In this document: positions 51,603 through 58,373 of the stretch, one piece after another
Position numbering within the stretch: position 1 is the first letter of the stretch
Layout of the letters: every line of letters begins with the position of its first letter
Origin: an uncultured Lachnospiraceae bacterium
GTDB lineage: Bacteria; Bacillota; Clostridia; Lachnospirales; Lachnospiraceae
Assembly: GCA_944383965.1 (NCBI GenBank)
Contig: CALWRQ010000002.1
Coordinates: forward strand, 1 to 58,373
Reading direction: 5' to 3'
Length of the DNA stretch: 58,373 nt
Notes under the pieces: model-generated
What the model was told of the DNA's origin: nothing
The model's input: only the letters and a program-made list of their open reading frames with translations
Databases searched by the model: none
Made by a program: the position numbers and the translations under genes

Positions 51603-51950
51603 CTATGTAGAAAGTTCCAGGCTGACCATCAGCGCACAGTCCACTTTCTGCTGCAGTTCTCCGTCAATATGGCATATTTTTTCTTTCAGCCTCTGCTTGT
51701 CAATGGTCCGCAGCTGCTCCAGAAGAATCACCGAATCTTTTACCATATCACATCTGGTCCGGTCCAGCTCCACATGAGTGGGAAGCTTCGCCTTGTTCAT
51801 CCGTGAGGTAATCGCTGCGCAGATCACTGTAGGGCTGTGACGGTTTCCGATATCGTTCTGAATGATCAGCACCGGCCGTACTCCGCCCTGTTCGGAACCG
51901 ACCACAGGCCTTAAATCTGCATAATAAATATCCCCTCGTCTGATAATCAC
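51603..51950 (-). CDS. mazF: MazF/PemK-family endoribonuclease toxin without adjacent antitoxin
   Basis: A 115-residue MazF (NdoA-type) starting at GTG 51950: [27 protein letters not shown] lies 9 bases upstream. A frame to 51965 has no ribosome site, and the start chosen gives the length and N terminus of Bacillus NdoA. It cleaves mRNA at specific short sequences. The usual antitoxin gene (about 80-95 codons) should lie between alr and mazF, but only 153 bp separate them and no such frame is there. It is the last gene of the rex-acpS-nnrD/E-alr unit. Confidence 0.9.
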   Translation of the reverse strand: MIIRRGDIYYADLRPVVGSEQGGVRPVLIIQNDIGNRHSPTVICAAITSRMNKAKLPTHVELDRTRCDMVKDSVILLEQLRTIDKQRLKEKICHIDGELQQKVDCALMVSLELST

Positions 51951-52103
51951 GTTTTCACACTCCATCGTTTGTTATTTTACTTCCAGTATTGACTGATCAC
52001 CGGAATTTTATACCCGGGAGAGAAGCGGCTGCAGGCCGGAATCTCTTCCTGCTGTATCTTATGACGGAATCAGAAAACATGACACCGGACAGATGGAGAC
52101 GGA

Positions 52104-53294
52104 TCAGTCAAAGCCGAAATACTCGTCTCCGAAATAGTCCTTGGTACCGATAATTTTTTTGTTTTTCAGATATACTCTCGGAACGCGCATTCCAATGCCG
52201 CAGATGATCTCATAATGGAAACCTCCGCTGCGCTCGGCCAGCTCTTCTACGGAGATCCGTTCCTCTCCGTCTCTGCCGATCAGCGTTACGCCGTCCCCTT
52301 CTTCTGCTTCCGGAATATCCGTAACATCCACCATCATCTGATCCATGCAGATGCGTCCCAGAATGCGGGCCCTCTTTCCGCGGATAAGCACATCCCCCTT
52401 ATTGGAAAGATTTCTCAGATATCCGTCCGCATAGCCCACGGGAACAGTGGCGATCCTGGTCTCCCGCTCCGTAAAACAGGTCCAGCCGTAGCTTACAGGA
52501 GTTCCGGCGGGAACGGTCTTGATATAGACGATCTCACTTTTCCACTCCAGGGCGGGAAGTAGAGAGATACGGTCTGTTTCCACTTCGTCCGACGGGTAAA
52601 GGCCGCACATGATGATCCCGGCCCGGACCATGTTGAAATGAGACCGATCCATATCAATGATTGCGGCGCTGTTGGCACAGTGCCGGAGGGGAATCTCCAC
52701 TCCCCGCTCTTTCAGAAGGTCGAGGAAATGACAGTATAAAGCCAGCTGCTTGTCTGCACTTTCTTTGTCTTTCTCATCTGCCTTGGCAAAATGGGTGAAG
52801 ATCCCACCGATGGAAATTCCGGGCAGGCGGCTGATCCTTTTCACCATATCCGCAGATGCTTCATCCGGCTGCAGACCGATCCGGCTCATGCCCGTATCCA
52901 CAGCAATGTGGATCGTTCCCTTTTTTCCAAGGATCCTGGCTCTTTTTGAAAGAAGCTCCGCTTTTTCATACTGGAAGATTGTCGGGGAAATGCTGCAGTT
53001 CAAAAGATCATCAAAACGCATTTTCGGCGTCACTCCCAGTACCAGGATAGGCTTGGAAATACCGTGCCTGCGCAGAATCAGAGCCTCATCGATCGTAGCC
53101 ACTCCGTATCCTTCCACATAAGGTTCAATGGTCTTTGCCACGGGGACGGCTCCATGCCCGTATCCGTCCGCTTTTACGATTCCCATAACGCCGGTTCCTG
53201 AGCCGACTCTTTTCCGGATGGCCTGCATATTGGCTTCCATGGCATCCAGATCTACAGTTACATATCCTCTTTCATACTGATCCATCTTATTCAT
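52104..53294 (-). CDS. alr: Alanine racemase
   Basis: A 396-residue PLP-dependent alanine racemase supplying D-alanine for the cell wall. The PLP lysine is Lys41 in VKADGYGHG, and the catalytic tyrosine region VPVGYADGY is near residue 285. The C-terminal domain carries GRICMDQMMVDVT. The start overlaps the stop of the nnrD/E gene by 8 bp, with GGAAGT upstream, so translation is coupled. The gap to mazF (51951-52103) has no gene. Confidence 0.95.
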   Translation of the reverse strand: MNKMDQYERGYVTVDLDAMEANMQAIRKRVGSGTGVMGIVKADGYGHGAVPVAKTIEPYVEGYGVATIDEALILRRHGISKPILVLGVTPKMRFDDLLNCSISPTIFQYEKAELLSKRARILGKKGTIHIAVDTGMSRIGLQPDEASADMVKRISRLPGISIGGIFTHFAKADEKDKESADKQLALYCHFLDLLKERGVEIPLRHCANSAAIIDMDRSHFNMVRAGIIMCGLYPSDEVETDRISLLPALEWKSEIVYIKTVPAGTPVSYGWTCFTERETRIATVPVGYADGYLRNLSNKGDVLIRGKRARILGRICMDQMMVDVTDIPEAEEGDGVTLIGRDGEERISVEELAERSGGFHYEIICGIGMRVPRVYLKNKKIIGTKDYFGDEYFGFD

Positions 53295-54810
53295 TGTGTG
53301 ATACTTCCTTTTCTATATCATTGGGGAAAACACCCAGAAAATCTGCAAGGTCCCGTGCCAGTACAGCCCGGTCTCCCAAAGCGGATGCGGCTGCTTCCCC
53401 TGCCATTCCATGAAGAAATACGCCCAGTGCAGCGGCCTGTTCATCTTCCATTCCCTGAGCCAGAAGTCCTCCGATCACTCCTGCCAGCACATCACCGGAG
53501 CCACCTTTGGCCATGGCCGGACAGCCGCTGCTGTTGATATACAGGCTGCCGCTGCGCCCTGCCACCACAGTGGCTGCGTCTTTCAGTACACAGGTAATGC
53601 CGTACTGATCCGCATAAGCTGCCGCCGCCTTTACCGGATCGGCCTGTATGGCCTCCAGGGAGACATGGGCCAGACGGGCCATTTCCAGCATATGCGGGGT
53701 GATTACGATATTTTCTGTAAAATACCCGGTAAGCTCCTGATAAACAGATAGGGCATACAGGCCATCCGCATCCAGAACCACAGGAGAACAGGCTGTACTC
53801 AGGACAGCTTTTACAAGAGAAGCTGCCTGTTCATCCCGGCCCAGTCCCGGCCCAAGAACTACTGCGGAAGCCTCCCGGCATAGGCGTTCCAGCGCCTCGG
53901 TTTCCGGCCCTGCCTCCTCCCACGGAATCATGACCGCTTCCGGAAGAAGAGTCTGGAAAATCTCCCGGTTTTCTTCTGTGGAAAGAATCTGCACCAGTCC
54001 GGCTCCCATGCGGTAAGCGGCCCTGGCGGCAAGAAAGGCCGCTCCGGCCATATGTTTCCGGCCGCCGGCTACCAGCACTTTCCCGAATGTTCCTTTGTGA
54101 GACCGGGCAGGCCGGGAGGGAAGCATACAAATGTCTTCTTTCCCATAGGTAAAAGCTGCAGGAGCCGCCGCCGCTACGGCAGCTTTTGGAAACCCCGCAT
54201 CGGCTATAACCAGCCGGCCGCAGAAAGATTTCCCCGGATAGACAGCAGTTCCTATTTTTTCACAGCCGAAGGTCACTGTTATATCCGCTTTCACAGCCGG
54301 CCCCATCACAGCCCCCGTATCAGCGCTGATACCGGAAGGAAGATCTACGGCTATGACGGTCTGAGACCGCACCGTACTGAGAAAATGGAGAAAATCTTTA
54401 TAATTTCCTTCCACCGGGCGGTTTAATCCTACTCCGAACACCCCGTCGATCAGAACCCGGCATGGACCCGGAATGAAATCCCTGAAATGTTCCGGATGAA
54501 TGCCCAGGCTTCCGGCAATCTTCAACTGCATCTTCAGTTCTTCGGTCCCTCTGTCCGGATCTCCCGCCAGGATCAGGGAAACGGGATGCCCCATTTCCTT
54601 CAGCATACGGGCAGCTGCCACCGCATCTGCTCCGTTATTTCCCAATCCGGCGGCTGCGATGACCGGTCCGCCAGGACCGGCAGCCTGATGAGCTTCTGCC
54701 GCCACTGCCATGGCCGCGCGCTCCATCAGTACCATCGAAGGAATGCCGATCTCTTCGATGGTATACCGGTCGATTTCTTTCATCTGCGATCCGCTTACCA
54801 GATATCTCAT
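53287..54810 (-). CDS. nnrD: Bifunctional NAD(P)H-hydrate repair enzyme
   Basis: A 507-residue fusion. The N-terminal epimerase (YjeF_N, about 1-215, with AAAGLGNNGADAVAAARML) interconverts R and S hydrates. The C-terminal ADP-dependent dehydratase (about 230-500) has GPGLGRDEQAA and the kinase-like GGSGDVLAGVIGGLLAQG. Together they restore damaged NADH and NADPH. The start overlaps the acpS stop. Its link with rex, a NADH sensor, and acpS is a common conserved cluster in Clostridia. Confidence 0.95.
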   Translation of the reverse strand: MRYLVSGSQMKEIDRYTIEEIGIPSMVLMERAAMAVAAEAHQAAGPGGPVIAAAGLGNNGADAVAAARMLKEMGHPVSLILAGDPDRGTEELKMQLKIAGSLGIHPEHFRDFIPGPCRVLIDGVFGVGLNRPVEGNYKDFLHFLSTVRSQTVIAVDLPSGISADTGAVMGPAVKADITVTFGCEKIGTAVYPGKSFCGRLVIADAGFPKAAVAAAAPAAFTYGKEDICMLPSRPARSHKGTFGKVLVAGGRKHMAGAAFLAARAAYRMGAGLVQILSTEENREIFQTLLPEAVMIPWEEAGPETEALERLCREASAVVLGPGLGRDEQAASLVKAVLSTACSPVVLDADGLYALSVYQELTGYFTENIVITPHMLEMARLAHVSLEAIQADPVKAAAAYADQYGITCVLKDAATVVAGRSGSLYINSSGCPAMAKGGSGDVLAGVIGGLLAQGMEDEQAAALGVFLHGMAGEAAASALGDRAVLARDLADFLGVFPNDIEKEVSHNE

Positions 54811-55178
54811 AGCCTGTCTTCTCCTTCCCCCACAGCAAATGCTGTGGCAAACTCTGCCGTGTCAGTAATGGATACATGAATTCTGGTGATTCCCAGTTCC
54901 TTTGCCTTCCGGCCGGCCTTTCCGTGAAGCACCACATAAGGCTTTCCCAGGCGATCCCTGAGAACCTCGATTTCATCCGGCCAGAATTCCCGGAATCCGG
55001 TACCGAACACTTTGGATACCGCTTCTTTCACAGCAAAACTGCCGGCCAGCCGGGTAGCGCTGCCCCCGGCCTGCCGGCATTCCTCTTCTGTATACACACG
55101 GTTCAGGAAGGACTGTCTTTCACAGGCCTTTTCGATTCTGCCGATTTCCACCATATCCGTCCCTACACCAATGATCAT
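54807..55178 (-). CDS. acpS: Holo-[acyl-carrier-protein] synthase
   Basis: A 123-residue AcpS, which transfers phosphopantetheine from CoA to acyl carrier protein. GVGTDMVEIGRIEKA and FAVKEAVSKVFGTG bind metal and CoA; HVSITDTAEFATA is the C-terminal hallmark. The start at 55178 overlaps the rex stop (ATGA overlap), with AAAAGGTG upstream; a longer frame to 55220 lies within rex and is not used. It overlaps nnrD by 4 bp. Confidence 0.95.
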   Translation of the reverse strand: MIIGVGTDMVEIGRIEKACERQSFLNRVYTEEECRQAGGSATRLAGSFAVKEAVSKVFGTGFREFWPDEIEVLRDRLGKPYVVLHGKAGRKAKELGITRIHVSITDTAEFATAFAVGEGEDRL

Positions 55179-55831
55179 GACGCACCTTTTTCTCCGCTTT
55201 TCCCATCCTGCATGCTGCACACCCGATAGCAGAGACGCATCAGGCTCTCTGAAAGGTGAACGTTTTCTACCACCACATCATCCGGTACATTCAGATCCAC
55301 GTGGGCAAAATTCCAGATTCCCTTTACTCCGGCCCGAATGACCCGGTCTGCAATCTCAGGAGCCTTTGTCTTCGGGATGGTCAGCGCAGCCATCTGCACC
55401 TCATTCTCAATAATAAACTGTTCCAGATCCTCCACTCCCCGGATCTCGATTCCTCGTACAACCAGGCCGATCAGCCGCGGATTGATGTCAAACATCCCTT
55501 TGATTACGAACCCACGCTTTTCAAAATTTGCATAATTGGCGATGGCCTGACCCAGGTTTCCGGCTCCGATGATGATCAGGTTATGCTGCCGGTCAATTCC
55601 CAGGATCTTTGCAATCTCTGTATAAAGAAATTTTACATTATATCCATAGCCCTGCTGACCGAATCCTCCGAAATTGTTCAGATCCTGCCGGATCTGGGAT
55701 GCAGTCACGTGCATGCGCTGACTCAGTTCATTGGAAGAGATTCTCTCTACCCCATCTTCCATCAGCTCTCCCAAATATCGATAATACCGTGGCAGTCTGG
55801 AGATGACTGCTTTGGATATCTGCTTTTCCAC
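55175..55831 (-). CDS. rex: Redox-sensing transcriptional repressor Rex
   Basis: A 218-residue Rex. The N-terminal winged helix (about 1-80, ISSNELSQRMHVTASQIRQDLNNFGGFGQQGYGYNV) binds DNA. The C-terminal Rossmann domain has GAGNLGQAIANYANF and senses the NADH/NAD+ ratio. It usually represses fermentation and alcohol dehydrogenase genes when NAD+ is high. It has a near-perfect promoter (55883-55911). Rex genes are often autoregulated, but a good Rex box is not evident in its upstream region. The ABC-F gene is divergent. Confidence 0.96.
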   Translation of the reverse strand: MEKQISKAVISRLPRYYRYLGELMEDGVERISSNELSQRMHVTASQIRQDLNNFGGFGQQGYGYNVKFLYTEIAKILGIDRQHNLIIIGAGNLGQAIANYANFEKRGFVIKGMFDINPRLIGLVVRGIEIRGVEDLEQFIIENEVQMAALTIPKTKAPEIADRVIRAGVKGIWNFAHVDLNVPDDVVVENVHLSESLMRLCYRVCSMQDGKSGEKGAS

Positions 55832-55882
55832 TGTTTCATCGCTCCTCTGTCTGATATTTTTAAGTCAACATTGTTAAATTTT

Positions 55883-55911
55883 ATTATACCCTTGTGATAA
55901 AATAATGTCAA
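55883..55911 (-). promoter_or_regulatory. Consensus promoter for the rex operon
   Basis: On the minus strand: -35 TTGACA (55911-55906), 17-bp spacer, -10 TATAAT (55888-55883). Both boxes match the consensus exactly. TTGTGA/TTGTTT-like half-sites around the -35 could bind a regulator. Confidence 0.85.
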
Positions 55912-55927
55912 ACAATTTGTGTCACAG

Positions 55928-55956
55928 TCGCCAAAACGGAAAACCTGTGTTATACT
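55928..55956 (+). promoter_or_regulatory. Promoter for the ABC-F gene
   Basis: -35 TCGCCA (55928-55933), 17-bp spacer, -10 TATACT (55951-55956). It is divergent from the rex promoter, whose boxes lie 17 bp away. The leader is about 70 nt. Confidence 0.55.
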
Positions 55957-56034
55957 ATAGCAGTGATTTTGGATTCTCTTCTGTCCGGTCTGAGCCGGTC
56001 CGTTCCGGAGAGAAAAACTTTGAGGAGGAAAACC

Positions 56035-57948
56035 ATGATTTTATCGTGCAGCCATTTAAGTAAAACCTTTGGAAGCAAGACAGTGATTGCCGATGCTTCT
56101 TTTCATATAGAGGATCATGAAAAAGCCGCAGTTGTGGGAATTAACGGGGCGGGGAAATCCACTCTTCTGAAAATGATCACGGGAGAACTGCCTGCCGATT
56201 CCGGAGAAGCTGTGCTTGCCAAAGGAAAAACTCTGGGATATCTGGCCCAGCATCAGGATCTGACCAGCAGCCGTACCATTTTTGAGGAGCTGACAAAAGT
56301 CAAACAGCCTCTGATCGATATGGAGAAAAAGCTGAGAGACCTGGAGAAAGAAATGAAAGCCGTTTCCGGCGAGGAGCTGGAGAATCTCCTTTCCCTTTAC
56401 AGCCGCCTGAACCATGAATTTGAACTGGAAAACGGCTATGCCTGGAAAAGTGAGGTCACCGGCGTCCTGAAGGGACTTGGCTTTGAAGAATCGGAATTTG
56501 AAAAACCGATTTCCGCTCTGTCCGGCGGGCAGAAGACCCGGGTTTTTCTGGGAAAACTTCTGCTGGCAAAGCCGGATGTGATCATGCTGGATGAGCCGAC
56601 CAACCATCTGGACATGGAATCCATCGCCTGGCTGGAGACTTATCTGATCAATTATCCGGGAGCTGTGATCATCGTTGCCCATGACCGGTATTTTCTCGAT
56701 CGGGTAGTGACAAAGATCATTGAACTGGACGGCGGACAGGCATCTGTATTTCAGGGCAATTATACTGCTTACAGCGAAAAGAGGGCCATGCTCCGGGAAG
56801 CGAAAATGAAAGCCTGGCTGAACCAGCAGCAGGAAATCCGCCATCAGGAGGAAGTGATCGCCAAACTCAAATCCTTTAACCGGGAAAAATCCATCAAACG
56901 GGCGGAAAGCCGGGAAAAAATGCTTGAAAAAATAGAACGGATTGAAAAGCCTGCGGAGATCAACGATGAAATGACCATCTGCCTGGAGCCGAACATTATC
57001 AGCGGAAGCGACGTTCTTACGGTCCGGGGCCTTTCCAAGTCCTTCGGCGCTCAGGTTCTGTTCCGGGATGTGGATTTTGAAATCAAGCGTGGAGAACGGG
57101 TAGCAATCATCGGAAATAACGGGACGGGAAAAACCACCATTCTTAAAATTCTGAACCATCTGACTGAACCGGATTCGGGAGAAATCCGCCTGGGCTCCAA
57201 AGTACATATCGGCTACTATGACCAGGAGCATCAGGTTCTTCATATGGAGAAAACGTTGTTTGATGAACTCCAGGACACCTATCCTTCCATGGACAATACT
57301 CAGATCCGGAATATCCTGGCGGCCTTCCTCTTTACAGGAGATGATGTATTCAAACGGATCAAGGACCTGAGCGGCGGAGAACGGGGACGGGTATCTCTGG
57401 CAAAACTCATGCTTTCGGAAGCCAATTTCCTCATCCTGGACGAGCCCACCAACCATCTGGATATTACATCAAAGGAGATTCTGGAAGACGCTCTTATCCA
57501 TTATACGGGAACGGTGCTTTACGTTTCTCATGACCGTTATTTTATCAATAAAACGGCGACCCGAATTCTGGACCTGAAAAATCAGACGCTGATCAATTAT
57601 ATCGGAAACTATGATTATTATCTGGAGAAGAAGGAAGTTATGGAAGGCCTTTATGCTGCTCCGGAAAAGGAGCAGGAGGAGGAATCTCCCTCAGAGGTCA
57701 AGCTGGACTGGAAGGCCCAGAAGGAGGAACAGGCCAGAAAAAGGAAACGCCAGAATGAACTGAAAAAGACAGAGGAGGAAATCTCTTCTCTGGAGACCAG
57801 GGACGGGGAACTGGATGAACGGCTCACAAAAGAGGAAATCTATACCGATCATCAGAAGGTCCGGGAAATCAATGAAGAGAAAGAGGAAATTGCCCGGCGC
57901 CTGGCGGAACTGTATGAAATCTGGGAAACTCTGGCTGACGAAGAGTGA
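56035..57948 (+). CDS. ABC-F family ATPase (YdiF-like)
   Basis: A 637-residue protein with two ABC domains and no membrane segments. Walker A motifs GINGAGKST and GNNGTGKTT, signatures LSGGQKTRV and LSGGERGRV, and DEPTNHLD twice are intact. A positively charged linker (about 240-320) is the expected P-site tRNA interaction motif region. The C-terminal 90 residues are a charged coiled-coil arm. ABC-F proteins bind ribosomes; some cause antibiotic resistance, but YdiF-type members are housekeeping. The start at 56035 has GAGGAGG 6 bases upstream. In Bacillus a similar gene is also close to rex. Confidence 0.92.
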   Translation: MILSCSHLSKTFGSKTVIADASFHIEDHEKAAVVGINGAGKSTLLKMITGELPADSGEAVLAKGKTLGYLAQHQDLTSSRTIFEELTKVKQPLIDMEKKLRDLEKEMKAVSGEELENLLSLYSRLNHEFELENGYAWKSEVTGVLKGLGFEESEFEKPISALSGGQKTRVFLGKLLLAKPDVIMLDEPTNHLDMESIAWLETYLINYPGAVIIVAHDRYFLDRVVTKIIELDGGQASVFQGNYTAYSEKRAMLREAKMKAWLNQQQEIRHQEEVIAKLKSFNREKSIKRAESREKMLEKIERIEKPAEINDEMTICLEPNIISGSDVLTVRGLSKSFGAQVLFRDVDFEIKRGERVAIIGNNGTGKTTILKILNHLTEPDSGEIRLGSKVHIGYYDQEHQVLHMEKTLFDELQDTYPSMDNTQIRNILAAFLFTGDDVFKRIKDLSGGERGRVSLAKLMLSEANFLILDEPTNHLDITSKEILEDALIHYTGTVLYVSHDRYFINKTATRILDLKNQTLINYIGNYDYYLEKKEVMEGLYAAPEKEQEEESPSEVKLDWKAQKEEQARKRKRQNELKKTEEEISSLETRDGELDERLTKEEIYTDHQKVREINEEKEEIARRLAELYEIWETLADEE

Positions 57949-57985
57949 TCCGGGAGACAGGGTGAAAGCAAGGAGGAAACGAAAA

Positions 57986-58201
57986 TTGAAACAGGATTCG
58001 AACTATTCCAGGGGCCAGCGGATTCTGGCCCTGGCCGGAGCGCTGGTTCTGGCCGGTTTATATCTCGCTGCTCTGATTCTGGCTTTTTCAGGGAGCAGCC
58101 ATGCGCCCCGGATGCTGATGGCGGCACTGTTTGCCAGCATTGTACTTCCGGTGCTGATTTATGTATATCAGATGGTTTGGAAAGGAATCCACAAAGACTG
58201 A
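57986..58201 (+). CDS. Small two-helix membrane protein after the ABC-F gene
   Basis: A 71-residue protein with two membrane helices: about 13-33 (ILALAGALVLAGLYLAALIL) and 40-62. The best start is a TTG at 57986 with a perfect AAGGAGG 9 bases upstream; a GTG at 57962 would add 8 residues with a weaker GGGAG. No ATG is possible. It has no recognised family. It lies 37 bp after the ABC-F gene, on the same transcript, and is followed by a strong terminator. Confidence 0.65.
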   Translation: MKQDSNYSRGQRILALAGALVLAGLYLAALILAFSGSSHAPRMLMAALFASIVLPVLIYVYQMVWKGIHKD

Positions 58202-58233
58202 AAAAAGCGGGCTCTGAGCAGCCCGCTTTTTTG
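58202..58233. terminator. Bidirectional terminator between the small membrane gene and purA
   Basis: A perfect 13-bp stem (58202-58214 with 58221-58233) with A and T runs on either side and a 6-base loop. It follows the plus-strand gene by one base and lies 9 bases past the purA stop on the minus strand, so it can serve both. Confidence 0.95.
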
Positions 58234-58242
58234 TACCTGTTT

Positions 58243-58373
58243 TATCTGTAGATAATTTCGTCTCTCTCCGGTCCGTTGGAAACCATGGTAATGGGAGTTT
58301 CAATTTCCTTTTCTATGAATTCCACGTACTTTCTGCAGTTCTCCGGAAGATCTTCATATTTCTTGATTCCCCG
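58243..58373 (-). CDS. purA: Adenylosuccinate synthetase PurA, C-terminal fragment
   Basis: The last 42 codons and stop of a minus-strand gene cut by the window edge. The reading ends KEIETPITMVSNGPERDEIIYR, which matches the conserved C terminus of adenylosuccinate synthetase (VSNGPERD). This enzyme makes adenylosuccinate from IMP and aspartate in AMP synthesis. The terminator at 58202-58233 follows. Confidence 0.87.

Noticed and set aside
51951-52103. MazE/NdoAI antitoxin gene between alr and mazF
   Set aside because: The 153-bp gap can hold at most about 50 codons and shows no suitable frame with a ribosome site.
56035-57948. Antibiotic-resistance ABC-F protein
   Set aside because: Length, arm and neighbours fit the housekeeping YdiF-type group; no resistance-type leader peptide or attenuator was seen in the roughly 70-nt leader.
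1-58373. tRNA, rRNA, CRISPR, prophage or insertion-sequence features
   Set aside because: I scanned the gaps, all shorter than 300 bases, and saw no cloverleaf, no regularly spaced repeats, no transposase or integrase gene and no flanking duplications.

Overview
The window looks like chromosomal DNA from an anaerobic Gram-positive bacterium of the Lachnospiraceae type (Clostridium cluster XIVa). The evidence is the mixture of Clostridia-type operons (miaB-mutS-mutL, rex-acpS-nnrD/E-alr-mazF, a proBA cluster with a DUF896 gene), mre genes next to minCD, a MutL carrying an endonuclease motif, a Rex redox repressor, and strong AGGAGG ribosome sites with TTGACA/TATAAT promoters. I see no tRNA, rRNA, CRISPR array, insertion sequence or prophage. 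Almost everything is on the minus strand. The exceptions are aroF-tyrA-aroA and an ABC-F gene with a small membrane protein gene.

Layout on the minus strand, read by coordinate: 1-5840 holds the cell-shape and division block (minD start, minC, mrdA/PBP2, mreD, mreC, radC), with no mreB between radC and mreC. From 5896 to 15360 come a DUF4321 membrane protein, a YnbB-type PLP enzyme, miaA, an HD nucleotidase, mutL, mutS and miaB (tRNA modification and mismatch repair). From 15536 to 24177 there is a complete Dpp/Opp-type peptide importer with two very similar binding lipoproteins, one at each end, and an M20 peptidase last. From 24474 to 30337 lie proline synthesis (proB, proA), a folate enzyme, a DUF896 protein and two flavoproteins. 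From 30414 to 35913 there are an L,D-transpeptidase, a BofC-like membrane-anchored protein, an iron-type alcohol dehydrogenase, a PPP-type phosphatase, a TetR/DhaS-like regulator and a CPBP protease.

From 36037 an EF-G-like GTPase (minus) is divergent from aroF-tyrA-aroA (plus, aromatic amino acid synthesis). A convergent terminator separates these from a class A PBP (minus). Next come mntP, kdgK and eda (Mn export and ketodeoxygluconate breakdown), a GNAT acetyltransferase, an M28 peptidase, yebC and a CorC/HlyC-type membrane protein. Then come mazF, alr, nnrD/E, acpS and rex. A divergent ABC-F gene and a 71-residue membrane protein follow, and the window closes on the 3' end of purA.

The most interesting regulatory signal is a pair of tandem 24-bp palindromes (33638-33661 and 33666-33689) abutting the -35 box of the alcohol dehydrogenase. 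A DhaS-like TetR gene lies just upstream, so this may be a local activator circuit. Other points worth a look are the missing mreB, the roughly 245-residue insertion in PBP2, the duplicated binding proteins with stem-loops between the operon segments, the EF-G-like protein with unusual GTPase motifs, and mazF without an adjacent antitoxin. All functional calls come from reading the sequences; no database search was run.
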